Assembly: GCF_001426265.1 (NCBI RefSeq)
Contig: NZ_LMDG01000036.1
Span: 101,534-165,533, forward strand
DNA length: 64,000 nt
Source of the DNA: Rhizobium sp. Root1220
Lineage (GTDB): Bacteria; Pseudomonadota; Alphaproteobacteria; Rhizobiales; Rhizobiaceae
Direction: 5' to 3'
Part shown: piece by piece, positions 1 to 9,575 of the stretch
Layout: each line of letters starts with the position of its first letter
Numbering within the stretch: the stretch's first letter is position 1
Translations under genes and position numbers: made by a program
The notes under the pieces: model-generated
The model's input: only the letters and a program-made list of their open reading frames with translations
What the model was told of the DNA's origin: nothing
Databases searched by the model: none

Positions 1-947
1 GCCTCGGTTGCATGGGAATGTCAGGCATGTACGGCCCGTCGGATCGCGCCGAAAGCATCGCAACCATTCACGCAGCCCTCGACGACGGTATCAACCTACT
101 CGACACCGGCGACTTCTATGGCATGGGCCACAATGAAATGCTGATCGGAGAGGCGTTGAAGGGCCGCCGCAGGGATGACGTTGTGATCAGCGTCAAGTTC
201 GGCGCGCTGCGCGACCCCGCCGGCAGCTGGGTCGGTTACGATTCCCGACCCGCAGCGATCAAGAACTTTCTTGCCTACACGCTGAAGCGGCTCGACCTCG
301 ATTACATCGACATCTATCGCCCTGCACGGCTCGATCCCGGTGTGCCGATCGAAGAGACTGTCGGTGCCATCGGCGATATGATCAGCGCCGGATACGTCAG
401 GCATGTCGGCTTGTCCGAGGTGGGGGCGGAGACGATCCGAAAAGCGGCGGCAACCCACCCGATCTGCGATCTGCAGATAGAGTATTCGTTGATCTCGCGT
501 GGCATCGAGGATGCCATCCTGCCGGCCTGCCGCGAACTTGGCATCTCCATCACCGCATATGGCGTTCTGTCACGCGGCCTCATTAGCGGCCATTGGCAGA
601 AAGGCCACGGAACCAGCGCCGGCGATTTCCGCGGCGCAAGCCCGCGCTTCCAGGACGGAAATGTCGATCAGAACCTCGCTCTGGTGGAAGAACTTCGCAA
701 GATTGCCGCGGAAAAGCGGGTTTCCGTCGCTCAGATTGCGATTGCCTGGGTCGCTGCACAGGGAGCCGACATTGTTCCCCTGATCGGCGCACGCAGCCGC
801 AACCGGCTGACCGAGGCGCTCGGATCGCGCGCCGTCAACCTATCGTCCGGCGACATGGCTGCAATCGAACGAGCAATACCGAAAGGCGCGGCCGCAGGCG
901 ATCGCTATCCCACGGCAATGCTAAGGCACATGGACAGTGAAAAGTGA
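1..947 (+). CDS. Aldo/keto reductase, 5' end cut by window edge
   Basis: NADPH-dependent oxidoreductase of the aldo/keto reductase superfamily (TIM barrel), substrate unknown. The frame is open from base 3, reading LGCMGMSGMYGP, the usual first strand of this family, so the true start lies upstream of the window and the ATG at 12 is internal. The Asp/Tyr pair sits in LLDTGDFYG and the active-site Lys in VISVKFG. The position where most members carry the catalytic His reads DIYRPARLDP, as in a common subfamily with YxPARLD there. The C-terminal cofactor segment VPLIGARSRNRL is present. It is convergent with the peptidase gene that follows. Family assignment is firm; substrate cannot be inferred. 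Confidence 0.9.
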   Translation, partial: LGCMGMSGMYGPSDRAESIATIHAALDDGINLLDTGDFYGMGHNEMLIGEALKGRRRDDVVISVKFGALRDPAGSWVGYDSRPAAIKNFLAYTLKRLDLDYIDIYRPARLDPGVPIEETVGAIGDMISAGYVRHVGLSEVGAETIRKAAATHPICDLQIEYSLISRGIEDAILPACRELGISITAYGVLSRGLISGHWQKGHGTSAGDFRGASPRFQDGNVDQNLALVEELRKIAAEKRVSVAQIAIAWVAAQGADIVPLIGARSRNRLTEALGSRAVNLSSGDMAAIERAIPKGAAAGDRYPTAMLRHMDSEK

Positions 948-954
948 GACGCCC

Positions 955-978
955 ATCGGCCTCCGCAAGGAGGCCGAT
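955..978. terminator. Stem-loop between convergent genes
   Basis: A perfect 10-bp stem (955-964 with 969-978) closed by a GCAA tetraloop lies between two convergent genes. No clear T-run follows on either strand, so it may act as a weak bidirectional terminator or an mRNA 3'-end stabiliser. Confidence 0.55.
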
Positions 979-986
979 TGCTTCGA

Positions 987-1904
987 TCAGACCGGACCGG
1001 AGAACGTGTCGCAATCGGACAGCCTGCCACTGTCGAAGCCGCGCTTGAACCATTTGGCGCGTTGAGCCGATGTCCCGTGGTTGAAGCTCTCCGGGACCAC
1101 ATAGCCTTGGCTGCGTTTTTGCAGCGTGTCGTCGCCGATCTGCTGTGCGGCGTTCAGAGCCTCCTCGAGGTCGCCGGCTTCGAGAATGCCCTTCTGCTGC
1201 GTGAACTTGCCCCAGATGCCGGCAAAACAATCGGCCTGAAGTTCGACACGCACTGACATCTTGTTGGCGTCGGCTTCACTCATGCGTTGGCGCGCCTCGT
1301 TGAACTTGGGCAGAATTCCAAGGAGGTTCTGCACATGATGGCCGACCTCGTGCGAAACCACATAGGCCTCAGCGAAATCCCCGGAAGCCCCGAACTGGCG
1401 GCTGAGTTGTTGGAAGAAAGCGGTATCGAGGTAGACCTTGTGGTCGCTCGGGCAATAGAACGGCCCGGTTGCCGCGGAAGCAAAGCCACAAGCCGACTGG
1501 GTCTGGCCCGAAAAAAGCACCAGGCGCGGCTCTTCGTACTCACGCCCCATGGATTGGAAAATACCGTTCCATGTGTCTTCCGTTTCGGCAAGGACCGTTC
1601 GCACGAATGCTGTCATCTCGTCATTGGCAGGGGTCTGTCCGCTGGACTGACCCTGCTCGTAACCCGACCCGCCGGTTGAGCTGCCACCATCCACGACCTG
1701 CATCAGGTCGATGCCCATCGCCTTCAAGATGAAATATATGACCACCAGAAAGATGATCGTTCCGATGCTGAGGCCGCCGCCGCGTCGGCCCATGCCGCCG
1801 CCCGATGGAAAGCTGAAGCCCCCGCCTCGGCCCAATCGTCCCATGGATGGATCACCGCGGCGATCCTCGATGTTGTCCGACTGACGCCGGCCTTTCCACT
1901 CCAT
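987..1904 (-). CDS. ypfJ: Neutral zinc metallopeptidase, YpfJ family
   Basis: Membrane-anchored putative zinc metallopeptidase of 305 aa. The start at 1904 gives MEWKGRRQSDNIEDRRG, the typical N-terminus of the family, and has a ggggag Shine-Dalgarno; the frame stays open further upstream but that part is not YpfJ-like. A Gly-rich, positively charged stretch is followed by one membrane segment (TIIFLVVIYFILKAMGI). The periplasmic domain carries the zinc motif HEVGHH and, downstream, ELQADCFAGIW, whose acidic residue is the probable third ligand. Biological substrate is unknown for the family. Confidence 0.9.
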   Translation of the reverse strand: MEWKGRRQSDNIEDRRGDPSMGRLGRGGGFSFPSGGGMGRRGGGLSIGTIIFLVVIYFILKAMGIDLMQVVDGGSSTGGSGYEQGQSSGQTPANDEMTAFVRTVLAETEDTWNGIFQSMGREYEEPRLVLFSGQTQSACGFASAATGPFYCPSDHKVYLDTAFFQQLSRQFGASGDFAEAYVVSHEVGHHVQNLLGILPKFNEARQRMSEADANKMSVRVELQADCFAGIWGKFTQQKGILEAGDLEEALNAAQQIGDDTLQKRSQGYVVPESFNHGTSAQRAKWFKRGFDSGRLSDCDTFSGPV

Positions 1905-2105
1905 GACAATCTCCCCGACAGGCCCTTTGGCACCCTTCGCATATTTATATATCCCGGCGACCGGAATATTCCAGACCAATCCGCTGGCCTTGCATGCCCC
2001 TCGTCTCACGCAGGCCGATCCCAGAGGGAAGAGCGGTAAATCGCTTGACCTGCATCTGGCTTTTGACCTTTCTACCATCGGGAGGAATGGTGGAGGATCA
2101 AAAGA

Positions 2106-3134
2106 ATGAAAGCTGTCCGCCTCGAGGCAACGGGAAAACTGTTTTTGCGAGAGGTCGAGAGACCTGTGCCCGCACCTGGCGAATTGCTTGTGAGGATCGA
2201 GGCTTGTGGCATCTGCGGTACCGATCGGCACCTATACCATGGCGAGTTTCCATCCAAGACACCCGTCACCATCGGTCATGAGTTTGCGGGCATCGTCGAA
2301 GAACTGGCCAGCGGCGTTTCCGGTTTTCGTGTGGGCATGCGGGTAACCGGCGATCCCAATATCGTCTGTGGCCGCTGCGCCGAGTGCCAGCGGGGGCGCG
2401 TCAATCTATGTGGGAACCTGCAGGCGATCGGCATCCACCGTGACGGTGGTTTTGCCGAATATGTCTGCATTCCGCAGGAGCAGGCGTTTGAACTGCCCGC
2501 AGCGCTCGATCCCCTCCATGGCGCATTTTGCGAACCCCTGGCCTGCTGCCTCCACGGCATCGACTTGGCCGACATCAAGGCAGGCTCATCCGTGATCGTG
2601 CTGGGCGGCGGCGTCATGGGCCTTCTTGTGGTGCAGCTTGCCCGGCTCGCCGGCGCCACTCGGGTCGTTCTCGTAACCCGCAGCGAGGAGAAGCGGCGGC
2701 TGGCCATACAGCTCGGCGCAACAGCGACGGCCGATCCCTCCTCCGGCGATATCGCCGTCCGATTGACCGCCGAGGGCGGCCTATTGCCCGGTGGCGCGGA
2801 GGTCGTCATCGAGTGCGCCGGCGTTGCCGAAACGATCGAGCAAGCGCCACGCCTTGCACGTCGCGGCGGCACCGTCGTCATCCTCGGCGTCATGCCTCAG
2901 GGAGCGAAAATTACCATCGAACCCTTCGACCTGCTCTTCCGCGAAATCAAGCTGGTCAATTCCTTCCTCAATCCCTTCACGCATGGGCGCGCCGCCGCCC
3001 TGATCGCATCGAATGAGATTCGGATTGAACCGTTGATCTCCCGGCGCATCAGCTTGGGCGAGGCGGTGGAGGCGATCGGTAATCCAGCTCGCCAGGGAGA
3101 GATCAGGGCAATTGTCGTGCCGAGCCTGCCTTAG
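2106..3134 (+). CDS. Zinc-dependent medium-chain alcohol dehydrogenase
   Basis: MDR-family NAD(P)-dependent dehydrogenase of 342 aa, in the sorbitol/threonine dehydrogenase-like branch. Catalytic zinc ligands are seen as CGICGTD near residue 38 and GHEF near 58. The structural zinc loop has four cysteines in CGRCAECQRGRVNLC. The Rossmann nucleotide site reads VIVLGGGVMGLLVVQLA. A ggagg precedes the ATG by about 10 nt. It stands alone, with no sugar transporter beside it, so the polyol or sugar substrate cannot be named. Confidence 0.85.
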   Translation: MKAVRLEATGKLFLREVERPVPAPGELLVRIEACGICGTDRHLYHGEFPSKTPVTIGHEFAGIVEELASGVSGFRVGMRVTGDPNIVCGRCAECQRGRVNLCGNLQAIGIHRDGGFAEYVCIPQEQAFELPAALDPLHGAFCEPLACCLHGIDLADIKAGSSVIVLGGGVMGLLVVQLARLAGATRVVLVTRSEEKRRLAIQLGATATADPSSGDIAVRLTAEGGLLPGGAEVVIECAGVAETIEQAPRLARRGGTVVILGVMPQGAKITIEPFDLLFREIKLVNSFLNPFTHGRAAALIASNEIRIEPLISRRISLGEAVEAIGNPARQGEIRAIVVPSLP

Positions 3135-3188
3135 GCTGGGGCAAGCCTTCGAATTCCTGTCGATTCCGCAAATTATGGGGTTCCGTTT

Positions 3189-3208
3189 GCAAATACATTT
3201 GCCTATAA
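3189..3208 (+). promoter_or_regulatory. Palindrome abutting a -10-like box upstream of carB
   Basis: GCAAAT-AC-ATTTGC (3189-3202) is a perfect inverted repeat directly followed by CTATAA (3203-3208), which resembles the alphaproteobacterial -10. The matching -35 position is poor, so the promoter would need help or this is an operator. It lies about 100 nt before carB. This is read from sequence only; the binding protein is unknown. Confidence 0.35.
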
Positions 3209-3245
3209 GCCGCTTCTAGCCTGAAAAGACCATCATATGCGCGAA

Positions 3246-3272
3246 CCGGCCGGTGCCTCCCACCCTGGCCGG
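3246..3272 (+). other. Stem-loop in the carB leader
   Basis: ccggcc (3246-3251) pairs with ggccgg (3267-3272) across a 15-nt pyrimidine-rich loop and is followed by cttt. It could be a weak attenuator or terminator ahead of carB, or a chance GC-rich pairing. The start codon of carB lies about 30 nt downstream. Confidence 0.3.
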
Positions 3273-3303
3273 CTTTCTGTGCAGCTAGGAAACGGAAAAA
3301 ACC

Positions 3304-6300
3304 ATGCCGAAGCGCCAAGACATCAAATCGATCCTCATCATCGGTGCAGGACCGATCGTCATTGGCCAGGCATGCGAATTCGATTACTCCGGCACTCAAG
3401 CCTGCAAGGCGTTGAAGGAGGAGGGCTACCGCGTCATCCTCGTCAACTCCAACCCGGCGACGATCATGACCGATCCGGGTCTGGCGGATGCCACCTACAT
3501 CGAGCCGATCACCCCCGAGGTCGTCGCAAAAATCATTGCCAAGGAACGACCCGACGCGCTGCTGCCGACCATGGGCGGGCAGACGGCCCTGAATACCGCC
3601 CTCTCCCTGAAGCGCATGGGCGTGCTGGACCGCTACAATGTGGAAATGATCGGTGCCAAGCCCGCCGCAATCGATATGGCCGAAGACCGCGCCCTCTTCC
3701 GGGAGGCGATGGAGCGCATCGGCCTGGAAACGCCGCGCTCGATGCTGGCAAACGCCACCGACATCAAGGATCTCGACCGGAAGACGCATGAGGCCGAACG
3801 CAACAAGCTCAAGGAAAGCCTCTCCGGTCCCGAACTCGACACAGCGCTCGACGCACTCGAAAACCAATGGAACCTCGGCGAGACCGACCGCAAGCAGCGC
3901 TATATCAGCCATGCCATGGCGATTGCGGCCCAGGCGATCGACGTCGTCGGCCTGCCCGCCATCATCCGCCCCTCCTTCACCATGGGCGGCACCGGCGGTG
4001 GCATTGCCTACAACCGCTCGGAGTTCTTCGAAATCATCGGCGGCGGCCTCGATGCCTCGCCGACGACGGAAGTCCTGATCGAAGAATCGGTTCTCGGCTG
4101 GAAGGAATATGAAATGGAAGTCGTCCGCGACAAGGCGGACAATTGCATCATCATCTGCTCGATAGAGAACATCGACCCGATGGGCGTCCATACCGGCGAT
4201 TCGATCACCGTCGCCCCTGCCTTGACCTTGACGGACAAGGAATACCAGATGATGCGCAACGCCTCGATCGCTGTCCTACGCGAGATTGGCGTCGAAACGG
4301 GCGGCTCGAACGTGCAGTTCGCCGTCAACCCGGCAGATGGTCGCCTCGTCGTCATCGAAATGAACCCGCGCGTCTCGCGCTCGTCTGCGCTGGCATCAAA
4401 GGCCACCGGCTTCCCGATCGCCAAGGTCGCCGCCAAGCTCGCCATCGGCTACACGCTCGACGAACTCGACAACGACATCACCGGCGGCGCAACGCCAGCC
4501 TCGTTCGAGCCGTCGATCGACTACGTCGTCACCAAGATCCCGCGCTTCGCCTTCGAGAAGTTCCCGGGCGCCTCGCCTGTCCTGACCACCGCCATGAAGT
4601 CGGTCGGTGAAGTCATGGCGATCGGCCGCACCTTCGCGGAATCGCTGCAGAAGGCCCTGCGTGGCCTCGAAACCGGCCTGACCGGTCTCGACGAGATCGA
4701 GATCCCCGGCGTCGAAGAAGGCGAAGGCAGCCAGAACGCCATCCGCGCCGCCATCGGCACGCCGACGCCGGATCGCCTGCGCATGGTCGCTCAGGCACTG
4801 CGCATGGGTATGAGCCCCGAGGAAGTGCACGAAGGCTGCAAGATCGACCCGTGGTTTATCGCTCAGCTCAAGACGATCGTCGACATGGAAGCCCGCATCC
4901 GCGAACACGGCCTGCCCACCGACGCCATCAACCTGCGCGCGCTTAAGTCGATGGGCTTCTCCGACGCCCGCCTCGCCACGCTGTCTCGCAAGCGTCCGAA
5001 GGAAGTGGCCGAACTGCGCAACAGCCTGAATGTTCGCCCGGTGTTCAAACGCATCGACACCTGCGCTGCCGAGTTCGCTTCGCCGACCGCCTACATGTAC
5101 TCGACCTATGAGACGCCGTTCGTGGGCGCGGCGCGCTCCGAGGCAGACGTTTCCGATCGCAAGAAGGTCGTCATCCTCGGCGGAGGTCCGAACCGCATCG
5201 GCCAGGGCATCGAATTCGACTATTGCTGCTGCCATGCCGCATTTGCTCTCCGCGATGCCGGCTATGAAGCCATCATGATCAACTGCAACCCGGAAACGGT
5301 CTCTACCGACTACGACACCTCCGATCGCCTCTACTTCGAGCCGCTTACGGCCGAAGACGTGATCGAGATCCTGCGCGCAGAGCAGGAAAAGGGCGAAGTC
5401 GTCGGCGTCATCGTACAGTTCGGCGGCCAGACCCCGCTGAAGCTTGCAGAAGCACTCGAAAAGAACGGCATCCCGATCCTCGGCACCGCGCCCGACATGA
5501 TCGACCTTGCCGAAGACCGCGACCGCTTCCAGAAGCTGCTGGTCAAGCTCGACCTGACGCAGCCGAACAACGGTATCGCCTACTCGGTCGAGCAGGCTCG
5601 CCTGGTCGCCACCGAAATCGGCTTCCCGCTGGTCGTGCGCCCGTCCTACGTTCTCGGCGGCCGCGCCATGCAGATCATCCACTCGGAATCGATGCTGCAG
5701 ACCTATCTGCTGGATACGGTTCCGGAACTGGTACCCGAAGACATCAAGCAGCGTTACCCCAACGACAAGACCGGCCAGATCAACACCCTGCTCGGCAAGA
5801 ACCCGCTGCTGTTTGACAGCTATCTCAGCAACGCCATCGAAGTCGACGTCGATTGCCTCTCCGACGGCACCGACTCCTATGTCGCCGGCATCATGGAGCA
5901 CATCGAGGAAGCCGGCATCCATTCCGGCGATAGCGCCTGCTCTCTGCCGCCGCGCACGCTGTCGAACGAAATGCTTGATGAACTCGAGCGCCAGGCAAAA
6001 GCCATGGCCAAGGCGCTCAATGTCGTCGGCCTGATGAACGTGCAGTTCGCCATCAAGGACGGCACTGTCTACGTGCTCGAAGTCAATCCGCGCGCTTCGC
6101 GTACGGTTCCCTTTGTCGCCAAGACCATTGGCGCACCGATAGCCAAGATCGCTGCCCGCGCCATGGCGGGCGAAAAGCTCGACGCGACCTTTGCCGCCTA
6201 CGGCGAAAAGCCCGATCCGCGCAACCTCAAGCACATCGCCGTCAAGGAAGCCGTCTTTCCCTTCGCCCGCTTCCCCGGCGTCGACATCCTGCTTGGCCCG

Positions 6301-6792
6301 GAAATGCGTTCGACCGGCGAAGTCATGGGGCTCGATACCGACTTTGCCCTGGCTTTCGCCAAGTCGCAGCTGGGCGCCAGCGTCGAACTGCCACGGGACG
6401 GAACGGTCTTCGTCTCCGTTCGCGACGAGGACAAGCCACGCGTGCTGCCGGCAATCAGACTGCTGGTCGAACAAGGCTTCAAGGTTCTGGCAACCGGCGG
6501 GACGGCCCGCTTCCTTGGCGAAAACGGCATCAGCGCCGCAAAGATCAACAAGGTGCTCGAAGGGCGCCCGCACATCGAGGACGCGATCCGCAACCGGCAG
6601 GTCCAACTGGTCATCAACACCACGGACAGCAACAAGGCGATCTCGGATTCCAAGTCACTTCGCCGTGCAACGCTGATGCAGAAAGTGCCGTACTACACGA
6701 CAATGGCGGGCGCCGAAGCTGCCGCTCAGGCAATCAAGGCGCTGAGAGCCGGCAACCTGGAAGTTCGTCCGCTGCAGAGCTACTTCGCCTGA
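3304..6792 (+). CDS. carB: Carbamoyl-phosphate synthase large subunit
   Basis: Makes carbamoyl phosphate from bicarbonate, ammonia (delivered by CarA) and two ATP, feeding arginine and pyrimidine synthesis in the cytoplasm. At 1162 aa it is slightly longer than the E. coli protein, as usual for rhizobia. Two homologous ATP-grasp halves are visible, each starting with the ATP/preATP fold (IGAGPIVIGQACEFDYSG near residue 14 and LGGGPNRIGQGIEFDYCC in the second half). A C-terminal MGS-like allosteric domain (VLATGGTARFL) closes the protein. carA is not adjacent, which is normal in this group. A strong terminator follows. Confidence 0.98.
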   Translation: MPKRQDIKSILIIGAGPIVIGQACEFDYSGTQACKALKEEGYRVILVNSNPATIMTDPGLADATYIEPITPEVVAKIIAKERPDALLPTMGGQTALNTALSLKRMGVLDRYNVEMIGAKPAAIDMAEDRALFREAMERIGLETPRSMLANATDIKDLDRKTHEAERNKLKESLSGPELDTALDALENQWNLGETDRKQRYISHAMAIAAQAIDVVGLPAIIRPSFTMGGTGGGIAYNRSEFFEIIGGGLDASPTTEVLIEESVLGWKEYEMEVVRDKADNCIIICSIENIDPMGVHTGDSITVAPALTLTDKEYQMMRNASIAVLREIGVETGGSNVQFAVNPADGRLVVIEMNPRVSRSSALASKATGFPIAKVAAKLAIGYTLDELDNDITGGATPASFEPSIDYVVTKIPRFAFEKFPGASPVLTTAMKSVGEVMAIGRTFAESLQKALRGLETGLTGLDEIEIPGVEEGEGSQNAIRAAIGTPTPDRLRMVAQALRMGMSPEEVHEGCKIDPWFIAQLKTIVDMEARIREHGLPTDAINLRALKSMGFSDARLATLSRKRPKEVAELRNSLNVRPVFKRIDTCAAEFASPTAYMYSTYETPFVGAARSEADVSDRKKVVILGGGPNRIGQGIEFDYCCCHAAFALRDAGYEAIMINCNPETVSTDYDTSDRLYFEPLTAEDVIEILRAEQEKGEVVGVIVQFGGQTPLKLAEALEKNGIPILGTAPDMIDLAEDRDRFQKLLVKLDLTQPNNGIAYSVEQARLVATEIGFPLVVRPSYVLGGRAMQIIHSESMLQTYLLDTVPELVPEDIKQRYPNDKTGQINTLLGKNPLLFDSYLSNAIEVDVDCLSDGTDSYVAGIMEHIEEAGIHSGDSACSLPPRTLSNEMLDELERQAKAMAKALNVVGLMNVQFAIKDGTVYVLEVNPRASRTVPFVAKTIGAPIAKIAARAMAGEKLDATFAAYGEKPDPRNLKHIAVKEAVFPFARFPGVDILLGPEMRSTGEVMGLDTDFALAFAKSQLGASVELPRDGTVFVSVRDEDKPRVLPAIRLLVEQGFKVLATGGTARFLGENGISAAKINKVLEGRPHIEDAIRNRQVQLVINTTDSNKAISDSKSLRRATLMQKVPYYTTMAGAEAAAQAIKALRAGNLEVRPLQSYFA

Positions 6793-6802
6793 TACGACAA
6801 TC

Positions 6803-6827
6803 AAACGCCCGGCACTGCCGGGCGTTT
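6803..6827 (+). terminator. Intrinsic terminator of carB
   Basis: Perfect 11-bp stem (6803-6813 with 6817-6827) with a 3-nt loop, ending in a short T-run, 10 nt after the carB stop. The A-run on the 5' arm means it could also serve the minus strand. Confidence 0.85.
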
Positions 6828-6885
6828 CGGCATGCAGCAGCTGGTTACCTTCCGGCACATTTCGAGGCGATAGCTATCGAAGGAT

Positions 6886-8337
6886 TCAGCCCATGAGGCC
6901 CCGGACCTGCAACATATCGTCTTGAAACCGAACCATCTCCTCCGCCTTCAACCGCGGATCGGGAATACGCAGCAGATAGGACGGGTGCACCGTCACGAAT
7001 AGCGTTCGCGCCCCGGATAACGGGATCGCCTGACCTCTTACATCCGAAAGCTTGCGTTTCGCATCAGTCAGCGATGCGAGTGCCGTCGCCCCCATCGCCA
7101 CGATCAGCTTCGGCTTAATCAGATCGATCTCCAGATTGAGCCACCAGCGACAATGCGCCACCTCGCCCAGATTCGGCCGCTGATGGATACGACGCCTGCC
7201 GCGCGGCTCGTATTTGAAGTGCTTGACGGCATTGGTGACGTAAATTGCCCGCCGGTCGATGCCGGCGTCGCCGATGACCTGATCGAACACCTTGCCTGCA
7301 GGCCCGACGAACGGATGTCCCGCCAGGTCCTCCTGATCGCCGGGCTGCTCGCCCACGAACATCACCTGCGCGTCCTGCGGCCCCTCGCCGAACACAGTCT
7401 GTGTCGCCGTCTGGTGCAGCGGACAGCGCGTACACACCGACGCCTCCTCGCGCAGCGCCGCCAGCGTCCCGGCCGGCAACTTCGGCGCGGCAGGAACATT
7501 GCGAGCGGCCTGCTGCAAACGACCGTGAAACGGCAGCGGCTCACTTGCCTGACGAGCCGCCATTGCCAGCACCTTGCCTTCGGCAGCGGCGATGAGACCG
7601 GGGATGAGATCGGCCTCGGGCAGGTTCTTCCAGTATTTCTTCGGCATTTCGGCCTGCATCGCCTTCACCTTCAGCCGCGCCGGATTGAAGATATTCGCAT
7701 AATAGGTGCGCCAGAGCTGATCCGCCGGATCCGTCAGGTCCGGCTTCTCGCACGGGTCGCTGCTGAGCGTCAGCGTCACCCCGTCCCAAGCCGCCGATCC
7801 CCGTGGTGTCGCGATGATCCAGTCCATGTCGTTGAAACGCTTCTGGAAGAACGGCGCCTTGCGGGCAAGGATGTGATGATCAGGCTCGAACCAGGCGAGA
7901 AACTTCCTTCGACCGTTGACGGATAAACCCGTTCCCACCTCCTTGAAACGGACGAAGGCCGACATCTTGTGGGCATCGCGCCGCACACTTTTTTCCATCA
8001 TCCGCAGGCGAGACACATCCTCGTCTGAGGCGACGTCGAGCAGTGTCCGATCTTCCTGCAGCCGCCACAACAGCCGGTAGAGCAGCATGAACCGTATCGG
8101 ATCGGAATGACAGATGACCGCTTCCGCCAACGCGATAAAGGCCGGCGGCACCGTCATCGGAGCCTTGCCGCTGGCCGGCGATGGCGGCAACGCCTCCGGC
8201 TCGGCAAACAGATCCGTCCCACCATCCCTCTCCCGCCAATCTATCTCTTCAGGCGGGATGCCGGTCGCCGCAAGGGAGCGGGCGGCATTCCGCCACTCGG
8301 CAAAATCTCCACGGCCCTCCAGCAGCACCCGGCTCAT
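6886..8337 (-). CDS. DUF4130 + UdgX-type uracil-DNA glycosylase fusion
   Basis: 483-aa DNA-repair protein. Residues 1 to about 250 match the DUF4130 domain that accompanies a radical SAM partner; about 290-483 is a family 4-like UDG. Visible are Fe-S cysteines C302 and C305 (CTRC) and C396, the motif GEQPGDQED (329-337), RRRIH (381-385) and HPSYLL (451-456). In characterised UdgX the His of the equivalent KRRIH loop forms a covalent bond with uracil-DNA; here that is H385. The start at 8337 shares its A with the stop of the upstream gene (TGATG), proving tight translational coupling. The SOS-type operator upstream suggests damage induction (inference). Confidence 0.9.
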   Translation of the reverse strand: MSRVLLEGRGDFAEWRNAARSLAATGIPPEEIDWRERDGGTDLFAEPEALPPSPASGKAPMTVPPAFIALAEAVICHSDPIRFMLLYRLLWRLQEDRTLLDVASDEDVSRLRMMEKSVRRDAHKMSAFVRFKEVGTGLSVNGRRKFLAWFEPDHHILARKAPFFQKRFNDMDWIIATPRGSAAWDGVTLTLSSDPCEKPDLTDPADQLWRTYYANIFNPARLKVKAMQAEMPKKYWKNLPEADLIPGLIAAAEGKVLAMAARQASEPLPFHGRLQQAARNVPAAPKLPAGTLAALREEASVCTRCPLHQTATQTVFGEGPQDAQVMFVGEQPGDQEDLAGHPFVGPAGKVFDQVIGDAGIDRRAIYVTNAVKHFKYEPRGRRRIHQRPNLGEVAHCRWWLNLEIDLIKPKLIVAMGATALASLTDAKRKLSDVRGQAIPLSGARTLFVTVHPSYLLRIPDPRLKAEEMVRFQDDMLQVRGLMG

Positions 8338-9569
8338 CAAAGCAACGAAAGCTGTTCGGGTTTGGGCTCGAACATCGCCCGTAAATCCTGCCTGTCGGCC
8401 AGCCGCCGTGGCGACCATCCCTCTGCCGAGATGAACGCCTGGACCTTCTTGATCGATACGCCGAGCCGCGTCAGGTCCTCGATCCTAAGACGCCGGAAAC
8501 GGCGGGCCGATAGGATCGATTTTACCGTCTTGGTCCCCAGCCCAGGAACGCGCAGCAACGTCTCGCGCGGCGCCCGGTTGATATCGACGGGGAAGCCATT
8601 GCGATTACCTAGCGCCCAGGCGAGTTTCGGATCGAGATTGAGATCGAGCATGCCGCCCGCCTGCGACGAAGTGATCTCGTCGATGCCGAAACCATAGAAG
8701 CGATAAAGCCAGTCGGCCTGATAGAGCCGATGCTCGCGCATCAGAGGCGGCTTGATCAGCGGCAGGTTCTTCGACGAATCCGGGATCGGGCTGAAGGCGG
8801 AGTAGTAGACGCGCTTCAGGCAATAACTGCCATAAAGCTGCGCGCTGCTGCCAAGGATCGTTGCGTCATTGGCACCATCGGCACCGACGATCATCTGCGT
8901 GCTCTGCCCGCCCGGCACGAAGCGCTTGCGACGCTTGGTCTTCAGCGTCGGGTCGGCAGCCGCCTCAATCATCAGTCTCAGCTCGCCCATCGACCGCCGA
9001 ATACTGGCCGGCTTCTTCTCCGGTGCCAGTTCGGCAATACCACGATCGGTCGGCAGTTCGATATTGAGCGAAAGCCGGTCGGCATAGAGCCCCGCCTCCT
9101 CGATCAGATGCGGCGACGCCTCCGGAATGGACTTCAGATGGATATAGCCCCGGAAATTATGCGTGGACCGAAGTTCGCGAACGATGCGCACCATCTCCTC
9201 CATCGTGTGGTCCGAGGAGCGGATAATTCCCGAGGAGAGGAACAGGCCCTCGATATAGTTTCGGCGATAGAACTCGAGCGTCAACCAGATAACTTCGTCA
9301 GGGGTGAAACGCGCCCGTTCGACATTGCTGGACGACCGGTTGATGCAATAGGCACAGTCGTAGATGCAGAAATTGGTGAGCAGGATTTTCAGCAGCGAGA
9401 TGCACCGACCATCCGGTGCATAAGCATGGCAGATACCCGAGCCTTCCGTCGATCCCAAACCGCCGCTGACTGCGGAATCGCGCTTGGTCGTACCGCTCGA
9501 GGCGCAGGAGGCGTCATACTTGGCCGCATCAGAGAGAATGGCCAATCGCTCTTCTAAAGACTTCTTCAT
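8337..9569 (-). CDS. Putative DNA modification/repair radical SAM protein
   Basis: 410-aa radical SAM protein of the family named for its linkage to the DUF4130-UDG protein. The cluster motif CIYDCAYC (C68, C72, C75) binds the SAM-cleaving 4Fe-4S centre, and additional cysteines lie at 22, 47 and 56. The C-terminus carries a helix-hairpin-helix-like DNA-binding segment (LLRVPGLGTKTVKSIL). The reaction is unknown; the family resembles the spore photoproduct lyase group only distantly. ATG at 9569 fits family N-termini; a GTG at 9581 is also in frame but lies inside the LexA box. First gene of a two-gene operon. Confidence 0.88.
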   Translation of the reverse strand: MKKSLEERLAILSDAAKYDASCASSGTTKRDSAVSGGLGSTEGSGICHAYAPDGRCISLLKILLTNFCIYDCAYCINRSSSNVERARFTPDEVIWLTLEFYRRNYIEGLFLSSGIIRSSDHTMEEMVRIVRELRSTHNFRGYIHLKSIPEASPHLIEEAGLYADRLSLNIELPTDRGIAELAPEKKPASIRRSMGELRLMIEAAADPTLKTKRRKRFVPGGQSTQMIVGADGANDATILGSSAQLYGSYCLKRVYYSAFSPIPDSSKNLPLIKPPLMREHRLYQADWLYRFYGFGIDEITSSQAGGMLDLNLDPKLAWALGNRNGFPVDINRAPRETLLRVPGLGTKTVKSILSARRFRRLRIEDLTRLGVSIKKVQAFISAEGWSPRRLADRQDLRAMFEPKPEQLSLL

Positions 9570-9575
9570 CCTTAT

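Noticed and set aside
4396..6606. Very long antisense open frame opposite carB
   Set aside because: A shadow of high-GC codon bias in carB; no domain, and the true gene on the plus strand is certain.
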